A DNA stretch of 64,000 nt from Actinomadura luzonensis (GTDB taxonomy: Bacteria; Actinomycetota; Actinomycetes; Streptosporangiales; Streptosporangiaceae), in the NCBI RefSeq assembly GCF_022664455.2, contig NZ_JAKRKC020000002.1:2666001-2730000 (forward strand). Reading direction: 5' to 3'. Below are positions 7,891 to 16,293 of this stretch, piece after piece. Both the position numbers and the translations under genes were made by a program. Position 1 is the first letter of the stretch, and every line of letters starts with the position of its first letter. The notes under the pieces are model-generated. The model was not told where the DNA came from, searched no databases, and saw only the letters and a program-made list of their open reading frames with translations.

Positions 7891-9458
7891 GCGGGCTGCC
7901 TTTCGTCGGTCAGATGGAGACGAGCGGCCAGTTCGTCGACCAACGCCGGCAGGCCGGAGGCCAGGGTGACGCCGAAGACGTACCAGTCGGGGCGGGTGAT
8001 GTAGGCGTCGGCGTGGTGGTCCTTGAGAAACCGGCTGTAGACGCCGTCGAGGTCGGTGACCGCGTTCGGGTCGGCCGGGTCCTCCAGGACGGCGACGGAA
8101 CAGCCGATCGCCTCCAGGGTGTGCAACTGCGCTGCTGACAGCTGCGGGGCGTGGCGGGCGATGAGCTGGAATCCGTGACCGAGCAGGTCGTCACCGCGGC
8201 CCTCCACACCACCCTTGCGCAGACGGCCCTGCGGGGACAGCGAGCCGGTGACCGCGGCGATCGAGCCGTCGGACTCGCGGTGCAGGACACCGTGCTCGAG
8301 CTTGGGGAACGGCGGCGGGGGCGGGTTGAGGTTGTTGCGCATGGCGTGGTTGCGCTGCGCCGCCTCGTCCTCGTCCACGATGTTGACCAGGCGGGACAGC
8401 GCGTCGCTGGCGAACACGATCGCCGACACGTGGGGCTCGCGCTCGGCCTGGTAGTCGTCCAGCAGTTCCTCGCTCGCGGCGCCGGACAGCACGAGTGACA
8501 GTTTCCAGCCGATGTTGCGGCCGTCGCGAATGGCGGAACAGCCGCCCTGACCCATGTAGGGGGTCATGGTGTGAGCGGCGTCGCCGGCGATGAAGACCCG
8601 GCCGGTGCGCCACCGCTCGGCCACGCGCGTGTAGAAGTGGTAGACGACCTGGCGGCAGATCGACATGTCCTGCTCGCCGAGGCCGTGCTCCTCGCGCAGG
8701 AAGTCCCAGGCCGCCTGCGGGTCGTACATCGCCGTCTCGTCCTCGTGCTCGTGCAGGCGGATCTCGAAGCGCTGGCGGGTGGTGCCGAGCGGCATGTACA
8801 TGTGCGGCCGCTTCGGATCCATGATCATGATGAGGCGGTCGAACCGCTCGGGCAGGTCGCGGAGCTTGTTCATGTCGAAGTTGAGCCAGCGCTCGTGCAG
8901 CCCGTAGTCGCGCATGGTGATGCCGGCCGCCTCCCGCACGAAGCTGCCTGTCCCGTCCGCGCCGATGACGTAACGGGCCCGGACCGTCCGCTGCTCGGCC
9001 GGGTCGGTCGACTTCTTGGGGCGCACCGTGAGCTCGACGAAGTCGTCATGCTGCGTCAGGCCGCAGACCTCGGTGCCCCGGTTCACCTCGACGTTGGGCA
9101 TCGTGTCGACCTTCTCTCGCACGACCGCCTCGACGTCCGGCTGGAAGATCGAGGAGTGCGCGGGGAAGCCGCACTGGCTGCCGCTCCAGTCGATGCTGAG
9201 CAGGGGCTCGGCGGCGGCGTCGCCGAAGTGGCACGCGTCCAGTCGCACGGCGGTGCTGAGCGCCTTGTCGATGGACGAGCCGGTGGCCTGGACGGTCCGG
9301 CATGCCTCACCGTCGAAGGTGACCATGCGCGGCAGCGGATAGAGCTCCTTATGCCGCTCGAACACCACCACTCGGTGTCCGGCCGCGCCGAGCGTGGCAG
9401 CCGCCACCTCGCCCGCAGGCCCGTAACCGACGATCGCTACGTCGTAGATGTCAGGCAC
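7887..9458 (-). CDS. FAD-dependent aromatic monooxygenase (MhpA/PheA-like)
   Basis: Flavoprotein hydroxylase of 523 residues that would add one oxygen to an aromatic ring using NAD(P)H. Seen: N-terminal FAD motif VAIVGYGPAGEVAAATLGAAG, a YVIGADGTGSFVREAAG (DG) motif near residue 170, and GDAAHTMTPYMGQGGCSAIRD (ribityl-binding motif) in the second half; a C-terminal thioredoxin-like part ends at YITRPDWYVFGV. This arrangement matches 3-(3-hydroxyphenyl)propionate hydroxylase-like enzymes. It heads the operon esterase - broken dioxygenase - broken FAH - mmsA, a classical order for ring hydroxylation, ring cleavage and further breakdown. Confidence 0.9.
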   Translation of the reverse strand: MPDIYDVAIVGYGPAGEVAAATLGAAGHRVVVFERHKELYPLPRMVTFDGEACRTVQATGSSIDKALSTAVRLDACHFGDAAAEPLLSIDWSGSQCGFPAHSSIFQPDVEAVVREKVDTMPNVEVNRGTEVCGLTQHDDFVELTVRPKKSTDPAEQRTVRARYVIGADGTGSFVREAAGITMRDYGLHERWLNFDMNKLRDLPERFDRLIMIMDPKRPHMYMPLGTTRQRFEIRLHEHEDETAMYDPQAAWDFLREEHGLGEQDMSICRQVVYHFYTRVAERWRTGRVFIAGDAAHTMTPYMGQGGCSAIRDGRNIGWKLSLVLSGAASEELLDDYQAEREPHVSAIVFASDALSRLVNIVDEDEAAQRNHAMRNNLNPPPPPFPKLEHGVLHRESDGSIAAVTGSLSPQGRLRKGGVEGRGDDLLGHGFQLIARHAPQLSAAQLHTLEAIGCSVAVLEDPADPNAVTDLDGVYSRFLKDHHADAYITRPDWYVFGVTLASGLPALVDELAARLHLTDERQPA

Positions 9459-9539
9459 GAATGTCTCCCAGATGATGCGGCGCCAGGCGCCGGACGAGAA
9501 GCCGCGAGCCCCCCGAAACCCGAAACCCGCCTAAAGGTT

Positions 9540-9548
9540 CGGATGTTT
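9540..9548. promoter_or_regulatory. CGGATGTTT motif, candidate operator for the monooxygenase transcript
   Basis: The 139-base gap between the cyclase stop and the monooxygenase start contains CGGATGTTT in an AT-rich patch. The same nine bases occur at 12339-12347 in the amidohydrolase/GntR divergent promoter. In this GC-rich setting a shared AT-rich nonamer at two promoters of one cluster suggests a common operator, most simply for the GntR protein at 12421. Inference only. Confidence 0.4.
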
Positions 9549-9597
9549 TAAGCGAGTGTGCCTGCCCGTGACCTGCGGGTCAAGAGCGCGTTACGCC

Positions 9598-10554
9598 CTA
9601 TTTCAGAAATGTTGCGTTGGGGGCGGAGGCGATCCCGCCGGGCGCTCGGGTGGGCACGCTGACGAGCATCCCCTCGTACACGCCGTCATCCGCACAGTCT
9701 TCGGCCAGGTCGCGCAGCCACCACAGCTCACCCAGGGCCATGCCGAAGCTGCCGATGAGCATCTGATGGATGAAACCGAACGGCGCCGCCTGCGGGCTGG
9801 TGTCCGCGGGCCAGGCCTCGACCGCGAAGGTGTCGGAGGCGACGGCGGCGCAGTGCGCGTTCCACAGGTAGCGGCACACCTCCTCCGAGTGCGCCAGGCC
9901 AGGCGCACGCAGCTCCCGCGGGAGCCGCTTGCGCACGTCATCGGGCTGGTCGGCGTACCAGCCGGTGAAGCCGGTGTGCAGCAGCAGGATGTCGCCGACC
10001 TGGTAGTCGACGCCGGCCAAGCGCCGGGCCGCCTCCAGCTCGTCCGGGCCGAACTCGACCGTGGTGCCGGGATCATAGGGACGGCCCAGAGCCCGCATCG
10101 CGGCGGGCATGTCGAGCAGGACGCCCCGGCCGGTCATGCCGTGGTCGGCCCAGCGGTCGATCGTGTTGCGGCGGCCGGAGACGATGTCGTCCGAGGTGGC
10201 GCCGTTGTAGTACACCTGACGGCTGTATCCGATGTGCGCCAGGGAGTCCCACTGGCTGCCCGCCTGCGGGTAGACGTTGTCCCAGACGTCGTCGAAGCCG
10301 ATGCCGCCCGGCTGGGCGATGACATGGTGACGAGGATTGCCTCTGTTGCTGTTGAGGGGCGGGGAGAACATGCCGAGGGGCGCGTCCAGCGGGAAACCAG
10401 CCCCCTTGCGTACCAGCTTGGCGGCGGCGGCGACCCGTTCCGGGGTCAGCAGGTTGACCAGGCCGAGCTGGTCCTGCTCGCCGAACAGGCCCCAGGCGCT
10501 GCGGCCTCCATCCGGTGCCGGCGGCAGGTCGTCGTAGCGGGGCAGTTCCGTCAT
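9598..10554 (-). CDS. Cyclase family protein (PF04199, kynurenine-formamidase fold)
   Basis: Metal-dependent hydrolase of 318 residues. Seen: WDSLAHIGYSRQVYYNG, which corresponds to the D-x-x-x-H metal block of the family (the usual H-x-G-T-H is changed to H-I-G-Y-S), GVLLDMPA, and LLLHTGFTGWY before the conserved PGL-like segment APGLAHSEEVCRYLW. The remaining His/Asp ligands suggest an amidase or lactonase role. The start overlaps the stop of the cupin gene by 4 bases. The pairing with an amidohydrolase and a cupin fits breakdown of a cyclic or amide-bearing compound; the substrate is unknown. Confidence 0.82.
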   Translation of the reverse strand: MTELPRYDDLPPAPDGGRSAWGLFGEQDQLGLVNLLTPERVAAAAKLVRKGAGFPLDAPLGMFSPPLNSNRGNPRHHVIAQPGGIGFDDVWDNVYPQAGSQWDSLAHIGYSRQVYYNGATSDDIVSGRRNTIDRWADHGMTGRGVLLDMPAAMRALGRPYDPGTTVEFGPDELEAARRLAGVDYQVGDILLLHTGFTGWYADQPDDVRKRLPRELRAPGLAHSEEVCRYLWNAHCAAVASDTFAVEAWPADTSPQAAPFGFIHQMLIGSFGMALGELWWLRDLAEDCADDGVYEGMLVSVPTRAPGGIASAPNATFLK

Positions 10555-10892
10555 GGCCGCAGCACCACCAGAAGCGTGGCGTCGGCGCCTGAGGCGTTGC
10601 GCAGCGACCGCACCTCGCCTTTGGTGAGGTGAACCGAATCGTGCCGGCCGAGGGTGACCACCCGGTCGTCGCAGGTCAGCTCCAGCTCGCCGGACAGGAC
10701 GACGTAGACGGTCTCGGCCGCGGTGGGCGCGGAGTCGACCGTCGAACCGGGGGGATAGTGCGACAACCCGACGGAGAAGCCGCCGGGGCCGCCCGCGTCG
10801 AGTCCTTGCAGGCGGCGGGCGGCGACGTCGTGGTGGCCAGGCGGGTCATAGGGCACCGCCTGTGCGGCTGTGACCAGGTGCATGAACGGCAT
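10551..10892 (-). CDS. Small cupin-domain protein
   Basis: A 113-residue single cupin. Seen: FSVGLSHYPPGSTVDSAPTAAETVYVVLSGE, where the usual metal His pair of motif 1 (H-x-H) is replaced by S-x-P, and motif 2 as VHLTKGEVRSLRNASG, also without a clear His. It may therefore be metal-free, a binding or chaperone-like partner rather than an oxygenase. Located between the amidohydrolase (11 bases upstream) and cyclase (4-base overlap) genes in one transcript. Confidence 0.75.
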   Translation of the reverse strand: MPFMHLVTAAQAVPYDPPGHHDVAARRLQGLDAGGPGGFSVGLSHYPPGSTVDSAPTAAETVYVVLSGELELTCDDRVVTLGRHDSVHLTKGEVRSLRNASGADATLLVVLRP

Positions 10893-10902
10893 TCCTTCCG
10901 AA

Positions 10903-12276
10903 CTACCAGGGCAGGAACAGCGGAGGGTCGGGGAAGAACCCGCCGTTCTTCTCCACGGTCGCCGCCACGTACTCTTTCGACTTCTCCAGTGCCTCGCGTA
11001 CCGGTCCCCACTCGGTCGTCAGCGCGCCGGCCCGCTTGCGGATCCGGCCCGCGATGATGACGGTGTCGATGTTGCCGGGATGCGCCTGCGTGATCACGGT
11101 GGCGTACGGGTCGTGCACCGGCGCGGTGTTCACGGAGTCGGCGCGGACGAGGATGACATCGGCCTGCTTGCCCGCCCGCAGGCTCCCGATACGCGTGGAC
11201 TGCCCCAGCGCCTCGGCACCCCAGATGGTGGCGGCCTTGAGCATCGTCTCGCACGACGGAGGCACAGATTCGGGCGCTCGTCCGGCGGCCATGCCCTCGT
11301 CGGCGGCCAGCAGGCGTCCCACCTGCATGGCGGTGCGGGCCTGCTGGAGCAGACTGCCGGAGACGGACGTCGTGACGTCGCAGCCGAATGTGCAGTGCCC
11401 GCCGGCCTCCAGCACCCGCTCGGTGGCGGGGCGGCCCATGCCCATGGCCATCTCAGCTTCGGTGCAGGTCGCCACGGAGCCGCCGGAGTCGGCCACCATG
11501 CGCAGTTGCTCGGCGGTGGCGTAGTTGAGATGCACCCACACCAGATCGGGACCGAGCAGCCCGGCCTCGTCGAAGACGGCCAGGTCGTCCACCGGCTCGT
11601 GGAACAAGATCGCCAGGCCGTTGGTGGTACTGCGCAGTCCGAGCCGCCGTGCGCCCGTCAGTTCAGTCCGGATGCGGTCGATGCCCACCTCGGGCAGGTC
11701 CGACAGCGCGATCCCAAGGGTGACCAGCGCGTCGTCCGAGGCCAACCGTCCCTCACGCAGCCTCGCCGCCAGCGCGAGCCGGCCCTCGGCGCTCGCCAGC
11801 GTCTCGTCCTGGCCGGGCACGTCGCTGAAGCCGAGGGCGAACTGCGTGCGGATGCCGGACTCCACGCTGCCCTCGATCGCGGCATCCGCGTGCTCGGCCG
11901 TGCTGACCGCGTGGCAGAAGTCCAGCACTGTGGTGACACCGGCGTCGATGGCCTCGAGCATGCCCGCCAGGTTGCCCACTCGGATGTCCTCGGGCCGGTA
12001 CACCGCGGAAGCCTGGAACCTGACACTACGGAAATAGTCCTTGAGCACGGAGTCCCCGGTGAGCCCGCGCAGCCCGGCCTGCCAGACGTGCCGGTGCGTG
12101 TCCACGAGCCCGGGCAGCACGATGGTCCCGGTAGCGTCGATCACCTCGGCGTCGGCCTCGATCCCCGGCTCCACCGCGGCGATCACGTCCCCCTCCATGA
12201 GCACGTCGGCCAGACGCGGTCGGTCACCCGGCTCCATGGTGAGCACGGTGCCGCCCTTGACGAGCACACGGTTCAT
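10903..12276 (-). CDS. Amidohydrolase of the ATZ/TRZ - cytosine deaminase type
   Basis: Metal-dependent deaminase/hydrolase of about 457 residues. Seen: LPGLVDTHRHVWQAGLRG (H-x-H of strand 1), VWVHLNYATAEQL (His of strand 5), HCTFGCDVTTSVSG with the strand-8 Asp region, and the C-terminal GSLRAGKQADVILV typical of the family. The start at 12276 has a strong AAGGAGG five bases upstream; the frame's earlier start at 12327 lies inside the regulatory region. It leads the minus-strand operon with cupin and cyclase genes and is divergent from the GntR gene. Confidence 0.88.
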   Translation of the reverse strand: MNRVLVKGGTVLTMEPGDRPRLADVLMEGDVIAAVEPGIEADAEVIDATGTIVLPGLVDTHRHVWQAGLRGLTGDSVLKDYFRSVRFQASAVYRPEDIRVGNLAGMLEAIDAGVTTVLDFCHAVSTAEHADAAIEGSVESGIRTQFALGFSDVPGQDETLASAEGRLALAARLREGRLASDDALVTLGIALSDLPEVGIDRIRTELTGARRLGLRSTTNGLAILFHEPVDDLAVFDEAGLLGPDLVWVHLNYATAEQLRMVADSGGSVATCTEAEMAMGMGRPATERVLEAGGHCTFGCDVTTSVSGSLLQQARTAMQVGRLLAADEGMAAGRAPESVPPSCETMLKAATIWGAEALGQSTRIGSLRAGKQADVILVRADSVNTAPVHDPYATVITQAHPGNIDTVIIAGRIRKRAGALTTEWGPVREALEKSKEYVAATVEKNGGFFPDPPLFLPW

Positions 12277-12329
12277 CGCAACCTCCTTGGTGTGGACGAA
12301 GTCGCAGGCCAGCAGGCTAGCCGACAACT

Positions 12330-12357
12330 ATAACCACCCGGATGTTTGGGGTGTTAT
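12330..12357. promoter_or_regulatory. Imperfect palindrome, likely GntR operator
   Basis: ATAACCACCC and GGGGTGTTAT form an inverted repeat (one gap/mismatch) around an eight-base centre, in the 144-base divergent gap between the amidohydrolase and GntR genes. The centre includes CGGATGTTT, which recurs at 9540. FadR-type GntR proteins bind short palindromes in such positions. Function inferred. Confidence 0.45.
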
Positions 12358-12420
12358 GTATATCGCCGGAGCGTACCCTCCGGCTGCCGGAATGGCTAGG
12401 AATCTGGTAGAACTGTTCGC

Positions 12421-13101
12421 GTGGTTACCGCTGACCCCCTGACCCGCGCGGAGGCGCTGGCCGCGGACATCGAGACGATGATCGTCGAACGCGGCCTGGG
12501 CCCCGGCGATCTGATCGGCACGATGGAAGAGTTCCGCGACCTCTCCGGCTATGGGCGTGCGACCATCAGCGAGGCCGCGCGACTGCTCAACGATCGCGGC
12601 AGTGTCGAGATCCGGCCCGGTCGCGGCGGTGGCCTGTTCGTAGCACAGCCCAACCCGATCGTGCGGCTCCGGCACACGCTGCTGACTGTGCGGAAGATGC
12701 CGACCACCGTGGCCGACGCCATCGCCGTGCGCGAGGCCCTGGAGCCTTTGATCGCCGCGGACGCGGCTCAGCACCGCAGCCGGCAGGACATCTCGGACCT
12801 GCGCAAGCACCTCACCGCTCTCAAGCGCGCAACGACCAGCACGGACCGCTTCATGCGGGCCAACTGGGCCCTCCACGAGCGGATCGCCGAAATCAGTCCC
12901 AATCACCTGGCCAAAGCCGTCTACCTCAGCATGACGCGGTTCATCACCAACCTGTCGGAGCACGCCGACCCCGACGACAATCGCGACAATGACTATCTCC
13001 GCCTACGACTGGACGTGCACGTCGAACTGGTGGACGCGATCATCGCGGGCGACGTCGCTCGAACCATGACGGCAGTCGAGCGTCATCACGCGTCCTCCTG
13101 A
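12421..13101 (+). CDS. GntR family regulator, FadR/FCD subfamily
   Basis: DNA-binding repressor of 226 residues. Seen: winged helix with GYGRATISEAARLLNDRG and the wing VEIRPGRGGGLFV (residues about 40-80), then an all-helical FCD ligand domain (about 95-220) with metal-ligand-like residues in NWALHERIAEI and LDVHVELVDAI. It starts at a GTG. Divergent from the amidohydrolase-cupin-cyclase operon, so it most likely represses that operon and possibly the monooxygenase operon in response to a carboxylic acid intermediate. Confidence 0.85.
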   Translation: MVTADPLTRAEALAADIETMIVERGLGPGDLIGTMEEFRDLSGYGRATISEAARLLNDRGSVEIRPGRGGGLFVAQPNPIVRLRHTLLTVRKMPTTVADAIAVREALEPLIAADAAQHRSRQDISDLRKHLTALKRATTSTDRFMRANWALHERIAEISPNHLAKAVYLSMTRFITNLSEHADPDDNRDNDYLRLRLDVHVELVDAIIAGDVARTMTAVERHHASS

Positions 13102-13365
13102 CGTCCACCGCCGGCTTCCCGAGGACGGCGGCTTCGGCTGCGCCATCCTTGAGGCTCCCGGAGCGAGGTCGCCCGAGCACTGGCGAGGTCTGGCGTCGGC
13201 ATCGTCCCGTCGGCCGCGAGCGGGACCGGATTCGGTGAGGGTGCGCCGCAGCGCCGCGTGAGGTATGTGACCACGCTGGAGCCGGTCGGGTCGGCGATCA
13301 TCCGCGCTGAGCGGTGTCCGTGTCGTGGCTGAGCGTGCGTGGTGCGTACTGGACGGCGGCCTTCG

Positions 13366-13953
13366 TCAAGATGCGTGGGTGGGGCCGATCCCGGTGAAGA
13401 GGGCGTCGAGAATCCGGTCGACGTACTCATGAGTCAGCGGTTCCTGCGTGATCAGCAGCTGGAAGTACAGCGGCCCCGACAGGATCGCCATCGCCAGCTC
13501 CAGATCGAACTGCGGCGACAACTGCCCCTGATCCCGGGCCGCCCTCAACCGGGCGACGGTCTTGTCCGCCTGCGGGCCGATGAACCGCTCGTTGAGCGCC
13601 GCGGCGACCTGCGGCTCGTGCTGAGCCTCGCCGATCAGCGCCCGGAACAGGGGCCCGAAGGGCGGCCCGGCAAGCAGATCGACGGCCGCGTGAATCTGCA
13701 CCCGCAGGTCGGCGGCGATGTCCCCGGTGTCCGGATAGTCCAGGCCTGCCTCGTTCAATGACAGCAGCGAGTCCAGCAGCAGCGCGCCCTTGGACGGCCA
13801 CCGCCGGTAGATGGTGTGCTTCCCGGCTCCGGCGCGGGCCGCGACGGCTTCGATGCTGAGTTTGGCGTAGCCGATCTCCTGGCCCAGCTCCAGCGTGGTC
13901 CGCATGATGGCCTCGGTCCGGTCGGCGCCGCGCCGGCGGGGTGTGTCGCTCAT
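13366..13953 (-). CDS. TetR family regulator (TetR_C_11-like)
   Basis: 195-residue repressor. Seen: N-terminal helix-turn-helix with LSIEAVAARAGAGKHTIYRRW at about 33-55 and the KGALLLDSLL continuation; C-terminal ligand domain with FRALIGEAQHEPQVAAAL and RAARDQGQL typical of this subfamily. The ATG at 13953 is preferred: it fits the family N terminus, and GGTGG lies 5 bases upstream; the frame upstream (to 14028) runs through the operators. Divergent from the SDR gene at 14257, with paired palindromes between the two. Confidence 0.85.
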   Translation of the reverse strand: MSDTPRRRGADRTEAIMRTTLELGQEIGYAKLSIEAVAARAGAGKHTIYRRWPSKGALLLDSLLSLNEAGLDYPDTGDIAADLRVQIHAAVDLLAGPPFGPLFRALIGEAQHEPQVAAALNERFIGPQADKTVARLRAARDQGQLSPQFDLELAMAILSGPLYFQLLITQEPLTHEYVDRILDALFTGIGPTHAS

Positions 13954-13968
13954 GAACGCCACCTTATC

Positions 13969-14039
13969 GGTACGGCACGTGCCGTGCTTGACATCGTTTC
14001 CCCGCAAGGCCATCATCCTTATCGGCACGATACGTGCCG
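13969..14039. promoter_or_regulatory. Paired 7-3-7 operators around a sigma-70-like promoter
   Basis: Two palindromes share one register: CGGTACG-GCA-CGTGCCG (13969-13985) and CGGCACG-ATA-CGTGCCG (14023-14039), inside a longer direct repeat that begins with CCTTATCGG at each copy. Between them, on the plus strand, TTGACA (13988-13993) and CATCAT (14011-14016) are 17 bases apart. The first site ends 15 bases before the TetR start codon, so autorepression is likely. Confidence 0.6.
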
Positions 14040-14149
14040 TGCTGATAGATGCCGCGCCCGCCCACCTTTCGCCTGGCGGATCGAATCCGCCCGCACCGGT
14101 GGACGTACTCGGCAGGGGCTCGTCGTGGCGCGGATCAAATCAAATGAGA

Positions 14150-14224
14150 CGAGACGGTCCGTCTTGACAGGCAGATGAAAGGCCAGTATGGTCACTTCTC
14201 GTCAAGACGAGACGGATCGTCTCG
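14150..14224 (+). promoter_or_regulatory. SDR promoter with two flanking operators
   Basis: TTGACA (14164-14169) and TATGGT (14187-14192) with 17-base spacing form a near-ideal promoter. CGAGACG-GTC-CGTCTTG (14150-14166) overlaps the -35 box and CGAGACG-GAT-CGTCTCG (14208-14224, perfect) lies just downstream of the -10 box. Bound repressor at either site would block polymerase. The layout copies that of the pair at 13969-14039, but with a different arm sequence. Confidence 0.65.
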
Positions 14225-14256
14225 CAGTAGACGAACAACCGATCGGAGTTCCGTTC

Positions 14257-15105
14257 ATGCGCACCGCGAAGACCGCCTCTTCCCGCACCTGGTTCATCAC
14301 CGGAGCCAGCCGCGGCCTGGGCCGTGCGTTCGCCGTCGCGGCGCTGGAGCGCGGCGATCACGTGGTCGCCGCCGCCCGCACCATCACGCCGCAGGACTTC
14401 GACCATCGGTACGGAGACCGGCTGCTCACCCTCGCCCTGGACGTGACCGACCGCGACGCGGTGTTCGCCGCCGTCCACACCGCCGTCGAGCACTTCGGCC
14501 GGCTCGACATCGTGGTCAACAACGCCGGCACCATGTCCTCAGGCATGATCGAGGAGTTCACCGAGGCCGAGGCGCGCGCCCAACTGGAGGTCAACCTGTT
14601 CGGCGCGATGTGGGTCTGCCAGGCCGTCCTGCCGCACCTGCGTGCCCAGAGGTCCGGTCACATCGTGCAGGTCTCCAGCATCGCCGCTCTCGGCGGCTTC
14701 CCGAGCACCGGGATGTACAGCGCGAGCAAGTTCGCGCTGGAGGGCATGAGCGAGGCCCTGGCCATGGAAGCCGCGGCGTTTGGCGTCAAGCTCAGCATCG
14801 TCCAGCCCGGCGGCTACTGGACCGACCTGTACACCAGCATGACCATGACGTCGCCGCTGGAGGAGTACGCGCCGTTGCGCGCCGAACTGGAGAAGCAGTG
14901 GGCCGAGGGCTCGATCGACAGCGAGCCGCGCCTGGCCGCCGAGGCGCTGCTGAAGCTGGTCGACAGCGAAGACCCGCCGCTGCGGCTCCTGCTCGGCAGC
15001 ATGGTCTACGACCTGGCCTTCGACATCTCCCACCGGCGGATGGCGACCTGGGCCGGCTGGGAGCAGGTCAGCCGCGCCGCCGAACACGCCGTCCCCGCTC
15101 CCTGA
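14257..15105 (+). CDS. SDR family oxidoreductase (large classical type)
   Basis: 282-residue short-chain dehydrogenase. Seen: FITGASRGLGRAFAVAAL cofactor motif, DVTDRD, NNAGTMSSG, VSSIAALGG with the active-site Ser, YSASKFALEGMSEALA (YxxxK), and the post-catalytic VQPGGYWTDL. Start at 14257 has CGGAG ten bases upstream; the frame upstream of it covers the operator region. Tight repression by a TetR protein and the position before a hydrolase and an efflux gene suggest a stress- or xenobiotic-induced reductase. Substrate unknown. Confidence 0.88.
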   Translation: MRTAKTASSRTWFITGASRGLGRAFAVAALERGDHVVAAARTITPQDFDHRYGDRLLTLALDVTDRDAVFAAVHTAVEHFGRLDIVVNNAGTMSSGMIEEFTEAEARAQLEVNLFGAMWVCQAVLPHLRAQRSGHIVQVSSIAALGGFPSTGMYSASKFALEGMSEALAMEAAAFGVKLSIVQPGGYWTDLYTSMTMTSPLEEYAPLRAELEKQWAEGSIDSEPRLAAEALLKLVDSEDPPLRLLLGSMVYDLAFDISHRRMATWAGWEQVSRAAEHAVPAP

Positions 15106-15208
15106 ACCGCCGACTGACCGCGGCCCCCGACGGTACACCTCGGCCGAGCTGCCGCGGCCGGCTCAGGTCCGCACCGTGGCCGGGGCGCCAACTCATGAGG
15201 AGTGAACC

Positions 15209-16114
15209 ATGGACAGAGAGACCAACCCCCAGACCGGCGGACTTCGCCGCACTGAGACCTTCGTGGATGTCGCGGACGGCTATCGGCTCTGGGTGGAGAC
15301 GGCCGGCGATCCGGGGCGTCCTCCCCTGTTACTGGTGATGGGAGCCAACACCAGCGGGCTGGGCTGGCCCGAGGAGTTGGTCGAGCTGCTGTCTCGGGAC
15401 CACTTCGTCGTCCGCTACGACCACCGCGACACCGGACGCTCCACCCACGCCTTCCACGAGCGTCCCTACCCCGTCCGGGCGCTGGCCGACGACGCGGTCG
15501 CGGTCCTCGACGCGCTGCGCGTCGCACGCGCTCACGTGGTCGGGATGTCGCTGGGCGGCACCCTCGTCCAACTGCTTCTCCTCGACCACGCGGACCGGCT
15601 GATGAGCGCCACGATCTTCGGCTCCGCGCTGCTCGGCGGAGCGGCCCCCGACCCCGGCATCTGCGACGAGGACCTGCCCGGGCCCGACCCCCGGCTGCTC
15701 GCTCTGTGGGCGGAGCTCGGCCAAGAGCGCGACCCCGAGACGGAGCTGCGGTGGCGCGTGGAGCACTGGAGGGTCCTCAACGGCGGCGTCCTGCCCTTCG
15801 ACGACGAGGAGTTCGCCGATCTCGAACGCCGGATCGCCGCCCACAGCGGCACCTGGCACAGCCCCGCCGCCCATGCCCTGGCCGACCAGTCCGGCATGGA
15901 GCGCGGGGCCGAACTCGCGAACACCTCTGTGCCCACCTTGGTGATCGACGCGCCGGAGGATCCCGTCACGCCGCCCCCGCACGCCACCCGGCTGGCGCGC
16001 GCCATCCCCAGTGCCACACTCGTCACCGTTCCCGGTCTCGGTCACGCACTGCCCCTCGCGATCGTGCCGCCCCTCGCAGCAACGATCACCGCCCACACCG
16101 GCCGGCGACCCTGA
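15209..16114 (+). CDS. Alpha/beta hydrolase fold protein
   Basis: 301-residue hydrolase, DUF/perhydrolase-like. Seen: LLLVMGANTSGLGW (oxyanion region), YDHRDTGRST, nucleophile elbow VVGMSLGGTLVQ with Ser near 113, acid in VIDAPEDPVTPP and catalytic His in VPGLGHALP near the end. AGGAG sits 8 bases before the ATG. Same strand as the SDR gene, 103 bases downstream; possibly the same transcript. Resembles aclacinomycin-methylesterase-like and epoxide-hydrolase-like proteins; the reaction is not known. Confidence 0.85.
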   Translation: MDRETNPQTGGLRRTETFVDVADGYRLWVETAGDPGRPPLLLVMGANTSGLGWPEELVELLSRDHFVVRYDHRDTGRSTHAFHERPYPVRALADDAVAVLDALRVARAHVVGMSLGGTLVQLLLLDHADRLMSATIFGSALLGGAAPDPGICDEDLPGPDPRLLALWAELGQERDPETELRWRVEHWRVLNGGVLPFDDEEFADLERRIAAHSGTWHSPAAHALADQSGMERGAELANTSVPTLVIDAPEDPVTPPPHATRLARAIPSATLVTVPGLGHALPLAIVPPLAATITAHTGRRP

Positions 16115-16293
16115 CTCGGGAGAACCGTCCGAGCTGGCGGTCCCACCTCAGGTTCCGGCCCGGCGTCGATGTTGGTCAGACCGTCGAGGACGTACAGGAA
16201 CTCACCCGGCGTGCCCGGCGCCACCGCCTGCGCGACCCCATCACCTGGTCGGGGACCGCGTTCAAGATCGTGTCATCAGTTCTCTAGGTAAGG

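Noticed and set aside
13895..14167. Plus-strand ORF starting inside the TetR gene
   Set aside because: Runs through operators and promoter elements, no homology, atypical codon use.
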